A stretch of DNA of 64,000 nucleotides from an uncultured Methanomethylovorans sp. (lineage in GTDB: Archaea > Halobacteriota > Methanosarcinia > Methanosarcinales > Methanosarcinaceae), in assembly GCA_937968035.1 (NCBI GenBank), contig CALBTS010000588.1, positions 5,067 through 69,066 on the forward strand. Direction: 5' to 3'. Of this stretch, positions 9,817-20,500 are shown piece after piece; the stretch's first letter is position 1; each line of letters opens with the position of its first letter. The notes beneath the pieces were generated by a model. That model worked only from the letters and a program-made list of their open reading frames with translations. It was not told the DNA's origin and ran no database searches. The position numbers were made by a program, and so were the translations under genes.

Positions 9817-9850
9817 TTACACACCTCATTTTTATAAGCCTATGTCGATA
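9817..9850 (-). promoter_or_regulatory. Minus-strand promoter
   Basis: On the minus strand CTTATAAAAATG is followed by GAGGTGTGTAA and the ATG. This couples a TATA-like box to the genome's GTGTGT element on this strand too. Confidence 0.4.
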
Positions 9851-10020
9851 AATATGTTTTTGATACGTTTAATAGTGGGGTTGCAGTTGAGATTGCCCAT
9901 ATTCACAAAGACTATGGAATAATCCATTGAACTAAAACATATCACAGTGTTAGAGAATAACGATTCGTAACATGCAAAGACCACACGACTAAACACACAC
10001 CATATTATCGATACACTATT

Positions 10021-10134
10021 TGCCTAATTAGGCAATAAACCTATGGGCAACACAGTATATAAGTACACCGGTATACAGATAAACCAACAGATTTAATTAC
10101 AAGTTTACCAATATCAGTATATACGGAGGTATAT
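10021..10134 (+). promoter_or_regulatory. parA promoter/operator region with palindromes
   Basis: The roughly 300 bp before parA hold a perfect 14-bp palindrome, TGCCTAATTAGGCA (10021-10034). A TATA-like AGTATATAAG (10054-10063) and an imperfect palindrome GTACACCGGTATAC (10063-10076) follow, then a strong GGAGGT site 5 bp before the ATG. Palindromes beside a partition operon are typical of autorepressor or centromere sites. Nothing gene-like was seen between 9850 and 10020. Confidence 0.5.
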
Positions 10135-10887
10135 ATGACTCGGATCATCAGTATAGCTAATCAAAAAGGCGGGGTTGGCAAGACGACAACAGCCGTCAAC
10201 TTAGCATCTGCACTTGGCAGATCACAGAAAAGGGTACTGCTCATTGACTTGGATCCACACGCTGCAAGTACATCACATGTATGGGACGGTGAACCCGCAG
10301 CAACAATTGTAGATTACATGGAAAACAGGCAATTGCTAGAAGATTGTATTTTCAGAACAGATGACGGGTATGTAGACTACATCGCATCTTCACAGGACCT
10401 GCAGGATTATATCAGCAAAATGAAAAACATTCACACACTGCCTGAGAAAATGTTAAGCATTGTGAAAATGTGCGAATCCAAGTACGACTTTATAGTTATT
10501 GATACCCCACCAGATTTTGGGGTACTACAGGTGAACGCAGTCTTGGTTTCAGCAGAAATAATAGTACCGATCTATGAATATCTATCTGTTCCCGGACTGG
10601 TAGCCCTAAAAGATATGATAACAGCATGTGACCAGGTCATCAATCTGGGCAAGGGTCGAATACTCAGGATGCTGGCTGTAAAGGCAGACTGCAGAACAAA
10701 ACTGTCAAGAAACATAGTTCAAGTTGTCCATGATAACGAGAACTCACTACACACAGTAATCCCCTACAACATCAAACTGGCAGAGGCACCAGCAGAACAC
10801 AAAACGATATTTGAGTATGAACCAACTTCAAAAGGAGCAATGGCGTACATGCAGCTTGCAAAAGAACTGATTAACATAGGAGCATAA
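10135..10887 (+). CDS. parA: ParA-type partition ATPase
   Basis: This 250-aa protein is a complete ParA/Soj ATPase of normal length. The deviant Walker A motif KGGVGKTT lies at residues 11-18, the switch I aspartate in LIDLDPHAAS near 38-46, and Walker B-like FIVIDTPPDFG near 120. ParA binds DNA non-specifically and moves centromere-bound partner complexes, which ensures inheritance of a plasmid or episomal provirus. It is followed 2 bp later by a small likely partner. Its presence suggests a low-copy extrachromosomal stage. Confidence 0.9.
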   Translation: MTRIISIANQKGGVGKTTTAVNLASALGRSQKRVLLIDLDPHAASTSHVWDGEPAATIVDYMENRQLLEDCIFRTDDGYVDYIASSQDLQDYISKMKNIHTLPEKMLSIVKMCESKYDFIVIDTPPDFGVLQVNAVLVSAEIIVPIYEYLSVPGLVALKDMITACDQVINLGKGRILRMLAVKADCRTKLSRNIVQVVHDNENSLHTVIPYNIKLAEAPAEHKTIFEYEPTSKGAMAYMQLAKELINIGA

Positions 10888-10889
10888 AC

Positions 10890-11198
10890 ATGACAAAGGA
10901 TCTATACAACAAAATAGCCGGAATGGTGGAGTCAGCAGCAACTCCATCCGGAAACACCAGCGTAACCGCAGGCGAGAAAGCAAACACCCCTGCGGATGCG
11001 GTGGTAGACATTAGCTTAGTAGCACGATCTGTCAAACTCACACCGTTGGAAGACGGATGGGTACAAACAGTAAAAGATGCACTCGGCACAAAAAACACCT
11101 CTGACGCGATCCGTTGGCTCATTTCAAAGGGATGGGCTGCAGCTGGGGAGGAAGCCTCAGAAGCTGCACGAAAAGTGAGGGAAAACAAGCTGGGATAA
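10890..11198 (+). CDS. Putative ParA partner / centromere-binding protein
   Basis: This 102-aa protein is encoded 2 bp downstream of parA. The N-terminal half is low-complexity. The C-terminal part (VKLTPLEDGWVQTVKDALG, then TSDAIRWLISKGW) looks like a beta strand plus two helices of ribbon-helix-helix type. Two degenerate copies of the dispersed 20-bp motif (10957-10976 plus, 10985-11004 minus) lie inside this gene in the linker. The partner role rests mainly on position. Confidence 0.6.
   Translation: MTKDLYNKIAGMVESAATPSGNTSVTAGEKANTPADAVVDISLVARSVKLTPLEDGWVQTVKDALGTKNTSDAIRWLISKGWAAAGEEASEAARKVRENKLG
10985..11004 (-). repeat. Copy of the dispersed 20-bp motif
   Basis: Minus strand reads CCACCGCATCCGCAGGGGTG, one base from consensus. 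It encodes part of a disordered linker in the ParA partner. Confidence 0.6.
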
Positions 11199-11377
11199 CG
11201 AAGAACTTTTTATACTTCAAAGTATATTAGAAGGTGGATCTGGAAGTTGGAAGCTGCCAGAGATATACCCTTTTTGTGAATCAGTGTTCGGGATGTCTAC
11301 CAGACATCCTGTACACCACGCTACTAAAAAATTAGTCTACCGATTTTTTAATATACCACGCATTAGCAGAGCCTCTT
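11199..11377 (+). other. Non-coding gap with hairpins and portal promoter
   Basis: No gene is seen here. A T-rich stretch with an inverted repeat (TATACTTCAAAGTATA) starts the gap. A perfect 7-bp hairpin GGATGTC/GACATCC lies at 11291-11309 and a palindrome ACTAAAAAATTAGT at 11322-11335. A TATA-like TTTTTTAATATACC ends about 20 bp before the portal ATG. There is no ribosome site before that ATG, so the portal mRNA may be nearly leaderless. Confidence 0.45.
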
Positions 11378-12778
11378 ATGAGGCCAATACGTCAAATGAT
11401 ACGTGACACTGCACACGCAATAGTTGTAAGGATGGATAGTAGCGTGTATGGTGAAACTGCATTCCCATACGGTGGAGTGACAGACACAACAGCAGCCTCT
11501 GTCACCGAGTATGATAAATCAGTAAGTTTGTTCCAGCGGACAATTTCGGATTCTGAACTCCACGAAACTTTTGAACGCAATCCACTGGCAAGCGTAATAG
11601 TATCAGACGTGGCAGAAGACACTTTTACCAGAGGATTCACAGTACATAAAATAGATTACAACAGTTCAACTGGAGAGTACGAAGAGAAAAAGGACAAGAG
11701 CTTCAACACAAAGGTCCAGTTACTTCACGAGCATTCATTAAAGCGAGAAGTATTGAAAAGCTACAAACTGGCACGTTTGTTTGGATACAGCCTACTCCTT
11801 CTTGGATACGACGACGGCTTAGACCTGTCACTACCACCAAACCCAGGCGCAGAGATCAAGTTCGTACAGGCGATCTCAAAACGATGGATAGAAGAAATCG
11901 AATACGACAAAAATTCCCAGGGAGAAGTATACCTTCCGATAAGAATAAAAAGATATAAGATTCGCGCAGGCAGTGCAGCGACAAAGTTTATTCATCCACA
12001 AAGAGTAATCCACATAGAAAACCCCGGTATAAACAGCATGATGACGGGTGTATCCGCCATACTGCCATGTTATGACGACCTACTTGTCCTGAAACATGTA
12101 ACATGGGGTGCTGGGCAAACAATGTGGAGATCTGGTAACCAGCTGGTATCAGTAATTGCACCACCAAGAGCTGATCCTGCTCAGATAGCACTGATAGACG
12201 GTGCATTAAAAAACCTAAATGCTCAAAGTGCAATCACCCTGCCGTATGGTGCTATAATGAATGCATACGCACCATCGGGCCTAAATCCAGAACCGTATGC
12301 AAAGATCCCTCTCAACAACATTGCAGCTGCTACAAGGATCCCAATTTCTATATTGATTGGTTCCCAAGCAGGCGCATTATCTGCATCCCTCACAGATCAG
12401 AGAGACTACGCAGGCACGCTTGCGAGCATTCAGACAAACGTGCTTACCCCCATCCTCACCAAGCTATTCAAAAAGTTCATGCACACAGGTCAGCTTGAAT
12501 CAACAGCATTCAAGATCGAATGGGCATCAACACTAACAATGTCCGAGGCAGAAAGGACACTCTCTGAATACAGGCAGGCACTCACAAAGAGGATCAACAA
12601 CCAGACAGATGCAGAAGCTGCACAGGCAAGCGAGGAACGCAGTGTAAACGGATACACTGGCGCATACCCACAGGTAAAGGAATCTGAGTACACAAGCACC
12701 CAGAGCACACTCAACAATATGCAGACAAATGATCCTGGCACCGGTGCAACATATACCACGGTGCAGGCGGTGGTCTAA
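11378..12778 (+). CDS. Portal protein (DUF1073-like)
   Basis: This 466-aa protein has the order and motifs of DUF1073/phage portal proteins. The N-terminal region has NPLASVIVSDVAEDTFTRGF, then SYKLARLFGYSLLLLGYDDG near 130. The core follows with PQRVIHIENPG near 205, MWRSGNQ near 250 and RIPISILIGSQAGALSAS near 315, and ends with a C-terminal helical stem and a disordered tail. Portals form the dodecameric ring at one capsid vertex through which DNA is packaged. It heads the virion gene block, which supports a tailed-virus assignment. No terminase is seen beside it. Confidence 0.85.
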   Translation: MRPIRQMIRDTAHAIVVRMDSSVYGETAFPYGGVTDTTAASVTEYDKSVSLFQRTISDSELHETFERNPLASVIVSDVAEDTFTRGFTVHKIDYNSSTGEYEEKKDKSFNTKVQLLHEHSLKREVLKSYKLARLFGYSLLLLGYDDGLDLSLPPNPGAEIKFVQAISKRWIEEIEYDKNSQGEVYLPIRIKRYKIRAGSAATKFIHPQRVIHIENPGINSMMTGVSAILPCYDDLLVLKHVTWGAGQTMWRSGNQLVSVIAPPRADPAQIALIDGALKNLNAQSAITLPYGAIMNAYAPSGLNPEPYAKIPLNNIAAATRIPISILIGSQAGALSASLTDQRDYAGTLASIQTNVLTPILTKLFKKFMHTGQLESTAFKIEWASTLTMSEAERTLSEYRQALTKRINNQTDAEAAQASEERSVNGYTGAYPQVKESEYTSTQSTLNNMQTNDPGTGATYTTVQAVV

Positions 12779-13362
12779 TGGTAATACCAACAGTGAATTT
12801 TAACCTTACAGGCGGTGCTGCCCTTACGGGCATCAAAGCCACCAGGACAAGCGGTACAAACATCAAGGTTTCATGGGACCCGTCAACAGATGAATACCAT
12901 AAACGATATGCCCTATACAGGTCCGATGACAATTTTGTAGCAAACTCCACGAAAATTGTCTCTACAACCAAAACAGAGTATGTAGATAAAGACACAGGAG
13001 TAGGCACATGGTCATATATGGTGAGAGATGTAGACGAATTCGCCCAGGAATCCCCAGACTCTGACATAGTATCGGTTACAATGGCAGCACTGCTGCCTTA
13101 TACTAACACCATGGACATCACCAGCGCAACCACGATCAATTTTATAACTGAACTGGAACGACTGGCAAGCTCCGGATCGATAGAGAATCAGGGCCCAGAA
13201 GATCTGCTGGTAGAGTTCTCCTATGACGGTACAACATATCCCAGGTCTATTACTCTTAGAATGCTTGACATGATCAACATCTCCGATTCAAAGAACCGGA
13301 TAGCCATACACTCCATAAAACTGACAAGCACTGACTCTAAAGTAAACGTGGTGGCGGTCTAA
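12778..13362 (+). CDS. FN3-like virion protein
   Basis: This 194-aa protein has an N-terminal fibronectin type III-like domain (about 18-100, IKVSWDPSTDEYHKRYALYRS ... WSYMVRDVDEFAQES, abridged). A second beta domain (about 105-194) ends in IRLTSTD-like strands. Its start overlaps the portal stop by one base, and the next gene overlaps its stop likewise. A structural or head-fibre role is inferred from position. Confidence 0.7.
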   Translation: MVIPTVNFNLTGGAALTGIKATRTSGTNIKVSWDPSTDEYHKRYALYRSDDNFVANSTKIVSTTKTEYVDKDTGVGTWSYMVRDVDEFAQESPDSDIVSVTMAALLPYTNTMDITSATTINFITELERLASSGSIENQGPEDLLVEFSYDGTTYPRSITLRMLDMINISDSKNRIAIHSIKLTSTDSKVNVVAV

Positions 13363-14291
13363 TGGAGCAACAGCGCAGCGCACTAACAGTACTCGGCAGA
13401 GATAGCAACGGAACGCCACGAACACTTGCAGTAGATTCAGACGGGCAATTACTTGCATCTATGAAAGGCAATTACGGAGGAGCCAGCAAAACAATAGCAG
13501 TCGATGAAAATGGAAGGATGCTGGCTGATGCACTCCTCATGAACACGATGGAATTTGACTTTATGAAATACTACACTGGTTGCGATATGCGATTTTGTGT
13601 AGGAAACGACACTTTAACTAATTTTATATACCGAATAAAATCGTTGAACTCTGCACTGAACGTGATCAGGTTCATAAGTGCATTCGGTTCATCATCCAGT
13701 GGATACTATCTAGTGTCAATGGGCGATGAAGGCGAACTATGCAGAAGTATAGGTATAAACGAAGCAGTAGTGGACAGACACGTACTCAAATTCGGAAACA
13801 TTGGATCTGATTTCAACATATCGTTCGCAGACAGCACTGTAAGAGGTATCATAACAGACATAAAGACACCTTCAAACAGAGTATTAATTGACGAAGTAAC
13901 ATTTGTAGTAGGAGATGAAACAGACGAGGGATACAAAACACTTGACTTCGACGGCGCAACCTATATCTCAAAAGTAATAACCGGTGATACTACAGTACTT
14001 GAATTCACGTTCCCCGAAACAGACGTAGATTCTATTTGTTCACTTGGGGATATACTGATCGACACGCCATCAACTACAGGTGCATCTGCATACATGGAAT
14101 ATTATGCAGACGGCGCATGGACCCAAGCCCTCATGCTCTCTTTAAACTCTTCTCCAGGTGCAACATGGAAATACTATGATTACGTACCAAAAACAGGAGT
14201 ATCAAAATGTAGGATCACTATAATAAGAGGTAATGCTGGGACAGTAACAGTCAACGTAAGAGATGTGTGTATACTAAAAACAGTGGCCTGA
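13362..14291 (+). CDS. Virion structural protein, beta-rich
   Basis: This 309-aa protein opens with two repeated segments (VLGRDSNGTPRTLAVDSDGQ and KTIAVDENGRM), a pattern frequent in phage head-fibre and decoration proteins. The rest is predicted beta-rich with no signal peptide. Co-translated with the FN3-like gene. The assignment rests on composition and position. Confidence 0.65.
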   Translation: MEQQRSALTVLGRDSNGTPRTLAVDSDGQLLASMKGNYGGASKTIAVDENGRMLADALLMNTMEFDFMKYYTGCDMRFCVGNDTLTNFIYRIKSLNSALNVIRFISAFGSSSSGYYLVSMGDEGELCRSIGINEAVVDRHVLKFGNIGSDFNISFADSTVRGIITDIKTPSNRVLIDEVTFVVGDETDEGYKTLDFDGATYISKVITGDTTVLEFTFPETDVDSICSLGDILIDTPSTTGASAYMEYYADGAWTQALMLSLNSSPGATWKYYDYVPKTGVSKCRITIIRGNAGTVTVNVRDVCILKTVA

Positions 14292-14304
14292 ACAATTTAA
14301 TGCA

Positions 14305-14351
14305 TACATTAATATAACTTAAAGTGATTGGTTATATTGCGTGTGTGAAGT
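14305..14351 (+). promoter_or_regulatory. Internal virion-module promoter
   Basis: TTAATATAACTT (about 14309-14320) resembles a TATA box, and 20-25 bp downstream lies GCGTGTGTG (14339-14347) immediately before the ATG at 14352. The same spacing is seen at other operon heads. Confidence 0.5.
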
Positions 14352-14819
14352 ATGATCAGTGACAACTATATTTCTTCTCAAAACGGGTTTAGCCCGGTGC
14401 AGGACATCAATGGACTATTGGACGGTAGGATAACAAAGATTGTCCACGTCCGGAAACTGCCCGCAAAGGGCAACACCTATACGTTGTGTGATAACGAATT
14501 TGCATACGGTAACATAACATTTAACACAGCTGCTAAACGTATCAAAAAGGCAGACCTTGTGACGGTGGCCGATCAAATCGGCATTACTCAGGACATGTTA
14601 GAAAGCATGTGGCCTAGACGCAGATACTACTATTTATACGATGTTTCAACAGCCAGATTCGGCAGACGAAGACCAATATCGGTCGTAACAAACGACGCGC
14701 CCTTTTTAAGAATCTCTAACACACCGCAAAAGAAACATCTTGTTATCGATTCCACAAACGCAGAAGATATTGACAGGCTGCCATATCCTCTTAAACTGAA
14801 ATTGGTGTCGATGGAGTGA
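14352..14819 (+). CDS. Hypothetical virion-module protein
   Basis: This 155-aa protein mixes alpha and beta, has no signal or membrane segment and carries a basic stretch (MWPRRRYYYLYDVSTARFGRRR, about 90-115). It is the first gene after a promoter inside the structural block. Not recognised; a connector or adaptor would fit the position. Confidence 0.6.
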   Translation: MISDNYISSQNGFSPVQDINGLLDGRITKIVHVRKLPAKGNTYTLCDNEFAYGNITFNTAAKRIKKADLVTVADQIGITQDMLESMWPRRRYYYLYDVSTARFGRRRPISVVTNDAPFLRISNTPQKKHLVIDSTNAEDIDRLPYPLKLKLVSME

Positions 14820-14823
14820 AACA

Positions 14824-15468
14824 ATGGTTACGAAAGGAGCAGAAGCAACTGTACCGTTCAAGATGATAGATGCAGTCACGTATGAGCCAAAACCGCTGCT
14901 CACAGTGACAGTACAAATATCCAAGGATGGTGGCAGTTTCACTACTACAACCAATTCCCCGGTAGAAATAGGAGATGGGTGGTACTATGTTGTACTCACA
15001 GCAGATGAAACCAACTGCGGTGAACTAATAATTAAAGCAACCTCTCCAGGTGCACTGCAGTCAGACGGCACATTGTCCCCTACAGTGCCAACTGAACAAA
15101 TAACTTCTACCACTAACAACACCTATGAAACCAACACCATCACTGAATACACCACAAAAATGGGTGGAAGCAGTGGTAGAGCAGCTGCAATGTATAGCCA
15201 GTGTGCATGGATGGACAAGGACATCAAACTGGTAACTGGGCATTTCAAAGAATTTGACAAGAGAATGGACCAGGTAATGGCAGATCGTGATAAAATTGCA
15301 ACATTGTCCATGTCACTTGCTATGATGGAGTCGAAATTCGACACAGAAGTAAAAGAAATCAAAGACAGCGTAGCAGAACTGATCGATTCAGTGGATAAAC
15401 TCGTAAAACTAACGATGACGAGAGCAACTGCAGACGAACTGGAGGGCTTATTAAATGGTTCTAACTGA
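14824..15468 (+). CDS. Beta-sandwich plus coiled-coil structural protein
   Basis: In this 214-aa protein, residues 1-80 form a beta-sandwich-like domain (VPFKMIDAVTYEPKPLLTVTVQ ... GWYYVVLTADETNCGELIIKA, abridged), the kind found in phage distal-tail or fibre proteins. Residues 115-214 are a coiled coil. It overlaps the next gene by 14 bp. Confidence 0.65.
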   Translation: MVTKGAEATVPFKMIDAVTYEPKPLLTVTVQISKDGGSFTTTTNSPVEIGDGWYYVVLTADETNCGELIIKATSPGALQSDGTLSPTVPTEQITSTTNNTYETNTITEYTTKMGGSSGRAAAMYSQCAWMDKDIKLVTGHFKEFDKRMDQVMADRDKIATLSMSLAMMESKFDTEVKEIKDSVAELIDSVDKLVKLTMTRATADELEGLLNGSN

Positions 15469-17548
15469 CGAAGAGATCAGACAAGAGATCAGAAGGAAAA
15501 GAGACCAGGCTGTACAGCAGGCAACTGCAGATGCTATGCTGGTAGAGGAACTAAATAGAGAGCTGGAAGATACTAAACAAAAGATAGCAGTCACCAAAAA
15601 GATCCTAGCAGATGCAAATCTGGAACTAACTGACCGAAATGCCGAGCTAAGACACAGACAAGAGGTTTACGATTCCACTACAGGTGCTCTCTACAACGAA
15701 CTGACCTCCTCAGAAGCACACATGGCTGCTATAATGGACCAACTGGATGTAATAAAGTCAAAAAGTTACAATGCAAAGACAGAAATACACAGTACAGTAA
15801 CCGACCTCGCGGATACGCTGAGAGCTATCTCATTAGATGTAGCTGCTACCCTCAGATCCTTCGAAAAAGTAACGAACAGGTCACTAATTGTCAACGACAA
15901 GGTAGAATTAACAGCTATCATTCAACTAAACCCAGGTGTTGTAATACTTGCAGAAGACGAAAATGGACTTATTCACACTATAGACAACCGAGAATCACGC
16001 ACCAGGGCCATAAATGACGCAATTACAACTGAAAAACAGGGAAATGTACAACCTTTCCGCTTTGTCAGGCCACTAACACCCATATCAAGTATCAATGGTG
16101 GCACAATATGCACCGTAGAAGCACTGTCAGATGCTTTATCAAGCTATACAAGATGGGCAGAACAGATCCCAAAGGGAGTAATTATAAGCCCAGCACACGG
16201 CGGAGTGAGGTTACAGGTCCACAAACAAGGTCTAAAGGTAGCCATTTTTACAGAAGATATGGTAGATATAGCCAATAGCCTGCCAACAATAACTGAATCA
16301 ATCAGATTGGTACCACACGAGTTCGTAATAGATACCATCCTGGAGATAGGAACAGGGTCAAGAGCACTGAAAAAGTCAGAAATAATGGGTGTAATCCAAT
16401 TCAACGACTCGACACTGGAACAAAAATCAAACCTCATAGTGACAGATGTACTCTGGATGGATGGAAAAGACTGCCACGGAGATTCATTTGAAGAAAGAAT
16501 GAACAAAAGAGCAGTGTTCCTGGACAAATATCGCAATTTATCCCCTTCAAAACTGATGAAAGTATACTCAAAACACGATGCTATAGCTGCAATAAACAAC
16601 GCAAGCCATGTGCCAAACTCGGTGGGTGCAATGATCTACCACCCAGAACACATGTACAGCCTCACAGGATCAACCCCGATGGCAATGGAATACAGGCCAA
16701 AAAAGACACTGGTGGTAAAAGTCATACATTCAACGGAAGTAGGAAAGAACAGTGAAAAATGGGTACACGATTGTGCTGTAACAGACGAGAACGGCGTAGA
16801 ATATTTCGTAGGAAAAACAGATATCAACACATTTGCAGCCGGAACTGATGCACTAAGGGTAGAATTTGATAAACTCCTAAAGTACATCGACCCCACAACT
16901 GAGCAACCACACTTCAATTGGATAGGCGCAGTCACTAAAGACACTGCCAGACTCAAAGAAGTAAGCTCAATCGAAGAAGCAGAAATGTACTCGATGGTGG
17001 ACGGATGCAACGAAGTGCGTTATAGGGCCGTACCAGAACTGGGAGTACACATCGAAGAACTAGAACTGCCAATGGGTGAAGTGATAACAGCAGATTGTGC
17101 ATGTCACGCACGTAAAGAAGACGAATACATGGAGATGGAATTCAAGCTCAAAGAGCAATCCTATGTAATAACACTTGACGGAGATCAAAAAACACGCAGC
17201 AAGTATCACCTATTAGTGCAGCTACCAACAAAGATAGTGGATTTCGAGACAACGCTTAACCCATCAAATCAATACCCCTGCACTGCAAAGAAGCTGACAG
17301 CACAAAAACTACTCTGGGATACAGTTGGTGAACTCTCTCCGAGACACAAATTGAATGACGGCAACCGCCAAAAAAGCAGAATAGTCACAGTAGACCAGGG
17401 AATTTGTAGGATCTACACAGACGGTGACATGGACTATTCAATGAAAATGGTACTAACTGGTGAATTTATGAGTGGAAATTTCATCGCATCAAGACTGAAC
17501 AACTATACTGATACATGGGAAATTACTAAAGAAGAGGTGGTACAATGA
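15455..17548 (+). CDS. Large coiled-coil structural protein
   Basis: This 697-aa protein has an N-terminal coiled coil (about 5-150) followed by a long mixed alpha/beta region without recognisable catalytic motifs. A CxCHARKEDEYMEMEF-like segment (about 550) contains two cysteines and a histidine. The gene overlaps both neighbours (14 bp and 4 bp). A fibre, baseplate or injected virion protein is plausible. Confidence 0.65.
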   Translation: MVLTDEEIRQEIRRKRDQAVQQATADAMLVEELNRELEDTKQKIAVTKKILADANLELTDRNAELRHRQEVYDSTTGALYNELTSSEAHMAAIMDQLDVIKSKSYNAKTEIHSTVTDLADTLRAISLDVAATLRSFEKVTNRSLIVNDKVELTAIIQLNPGVVILAEDENGLIHTIDNRESRTRAINDAITTEKQGNVQPFRFVRPLTPISSINGGTICTVEALSDALSSYTRWAEQIPKGVIISPAHGGVRLQVHKQGLKVAIFTEDMVDIANSLPTITESIRLVPHEFVIDTILEIGTGSRALKKSEIMGVIQFNDSTLEQKSNLIVTDVLWMDGKDCHGDSFEERMNKRAVFLDKYRNLSPSKLMKVYSKHDAIAAINNASHVPNSVGAMIYHPEHMYSLTGSTPMAMEYRPKKTLVVKVIHSTEVGKNSEKWVHDCAVTDENGVEYFVGKTDINTFAAGTDALRVEFDKLLKYIDPTTEQPHFNWIGAVTKDTARLKEVSSIEEAEMYSMVDGCNEVRYRAVPELGVHIEELELPMGEVITADCACHARKEDEYMEMEFKLKEQSYVITLDGDQKTRSKYHLLVQLPTKIVDFETTLNPSNQYPCTAKKLTAQKLLWDTVGELSPRHKLNDGNRQKSRIVTVDQGICRIYTDGDMDYSMKMVLTGEFMSGNFIASRLNNYTDTWEITKEEVVQ

Positions 17549-20500
17549 CTATAAGATCCACCACTATAAACCTTCTCCAGACAAAAGAAATCGGGGATCT
17601 GAAAATACGATACCTGGCCGGTGTGGGCACAAACCGCGCCACGGTTACGCTGACCTTCTCTGACGGAAAGTCAGAACCCGCAGTACTCACGCTTAATCAG
17701 AAATACACTGTATCGCATGCAAATGGAATTCTCAGCTCACTGGGTCTCACGTCCAAACCAACCTATGGAATAACACTGCGAGAAGTGCAGATGAATGGAA
17801 CGTGGAGGTACATAAAAGTAGAAGTGGACGACGGGCGAACCGTAACCCAGTACGGTGCAATTAGATTCGTAACAAGCCCAACTGGTGCAAAAGTGTACAT
17901 AGACGGTCACCTAAGACCCGGAAAAACACCATGTACACAGAGTCATATAAAAGTGGGAACACATGACATAAAACTAGAGTACAACGGTGCAGTCTATAAC
18001 ACCAAAGTAACTGTAAACGAATATAACAACAATGATAACCCAGTCCCCGTCAGTTACAACTTTGCAAACCAACCAGGATCCATCTATGTAGTGTCCTCTC
18101 CAGGTGGTGCATACGTAAGCATAGACGGAGTAAGGCAGACAGGAACTACCCCAAGGGTATTCAACAATATAAAAACAGGATCGCGAAGAGTAAGAATAGA
18201 ACTGTCCGGTATGGCTGCCCAGGAACAAGTAGTCAATGTCGCAAGTGGTAAACAAACAAATGTTGCTTTCACATTCAAGACAACCGGCCAAATAGTATGT
18301 ACAAGTTCTCCCACAGGTGCAGACATATATCTGGACGGAATTCTACAAAAAGCAAAAACCCCAGCTACTATAACAGGTGTGAGGTATGGTAAACACACAG
18401 TAGAATTCAGGAGAGCTGGCTACCAATCAAAATCAGTGAGTGTTACTGTACCCGGAGGTGGATCAGTAACTGCCTCAACAACACTCATACAAGCCATATT
18501 AACAACCAAACTGACAATTGCACCATCAGTATCATCTGTGGCTGAAGGCACCCAGATGAAGTTCACTGGGAGACTACTGACAACGGACAACAAACCTATC
18601 GCCGGTGCACGGATCCTATTCTACAAAGACACAACCATTAACACACAACTAAAAAATAGCGGAACTGTAATACAGGCAACCACTGATAAGTTTGGTAATT
18701 ACACAGTGATCTGGAACGCTGACAATTCCAACCTGTTTGCGACAACAACTCATTATTTCTACGCAACATACGCAGGAGTGTCAGGCGGATATAAATCATG
18801 TAGATCTGACAACTGTAAGGTAACCATCACCCCACAAGCCAATCAGCCAACAAAGATAACATTAACAGTATCCCCTACATCGGCAAGAGCTGGTACAACC
18901 ATTAAGTTTGCAGGCGTAGTGAGACACGCTACAAAGAACACCCCAATTCCAGGTGCAAAATTAAAGTTCTACTGGGTAAGAACAGGATGGCCGGACTCAC
19001 CACTAAAAGACAACAATGTAGAAATAACAGCCACTACAAACAACCTCGGCCAGTTCACAGCAACGTGGATGGCGCAGGATCTGGACGGACAGCCGGACAC
19101 AGATTCGTATGGATTCAAAGCAGTAGTACAAAAAACCCCGATCTACGGCACATCAGAATCCAAACCACCAGTATATGTGTCGATATCCCCAGGAACAGGA
19201 TCGTTTGAATGCGTAACAACCCCATCGGGTGCAACAGTACTCATAGACGGAAAACAGCAATCCGGTGTAACACCCAGAACATATACTGGAATATCAGTAG
19301 GCAAGCATTCAATCGAATTCAGGTTACAGGGATACCAGAATTACAGTATTCCGGTAGCCACAATTGCCACTAATGGTGCAAAAACCACCGTATCCGCAAA
19401 GTTGATCGCAACTATAAAAGACACGGTATTGACACTAAACTCCCCCGGAGCAAGCACAACAGTCGGCACCAGGCTTCCCCTAACAGGCACATTAAGGGAT
19501 TCAACTGGAAAACCAGTGCCCAATGTAACTATAGAGTTCTACAAACAAAATTCCAGCGTGTTGCTAGACAAGCCGCTGATGAACGAAAACGTAGCTTTAA
19601 AAGCAACAACAAACTCAACTGGGCTGTTCACTGCATCATGGGTAGCAGCAGACATGAATCTTACGGGCACTGCATCCCACAAGATATATGCCAAGTTCGC
19701 AGGAAATTCACTGTACAAGGCTGACAATTCAAATATTCTGGACATTGCAGTGAATCCAAAAATAGCCGCAACAACAGTCTTGCAGTTAAAGGCATCCACC
19801 TCGGCTGCGTTGGTTGACACTCCAGTAGTGCTGAGTGGTACTCTCCGCGCAGCCAACGGACAAGCTGTGCCCAATGCAACAATACGGTTCTACGATCAAA
19901 CATATCCAGTAGCCGAAACTACACTAAAGAACGGATCAGCACAACTCACAGCAACAACGAATTCATTGGGTGCATTCTCAGTTCAATGGAATGCAAAAAT
20001 GATGTTGCCACTCGTCAGCTCAGACCCGCTGAACATAGTAGCGAAATATGCAGGATCTGTGGATTTCAAAGCGGCCACATCAAATGAAATATTGTTGACG
20101 GTATCATCAAAAGAAGCAGTGACTCCAACACTCTCACTGACTGTATCACCATCAACAGTTGAGGTAGACGGCACTGTAACCATGTCCGGATACTTATTGG
20201 ACCCTGTACAGAACAAAGGCATAGCAAATGCAAAGGTATCACTCCTGGACAAAGACGATGTACTAAACCTAACCAACGACACTTTGGCAACACTAACAAC
20301 AGATTCACGTGGCAATTTCACATACCAATGGAAAGCAGCACACGAGACATGGATGAACTCATCCAAATCCACGATAGAAGTGTATGCACGGTTCGATGGA
20401 ACACAGGAATACCGGAAAACCACATCAAATGTAAGAGTGGTTACAATACAGACAGTTGGCAAGGCAGTATTATTTGACTCTTCTCCAGTGGGTGCCAACG

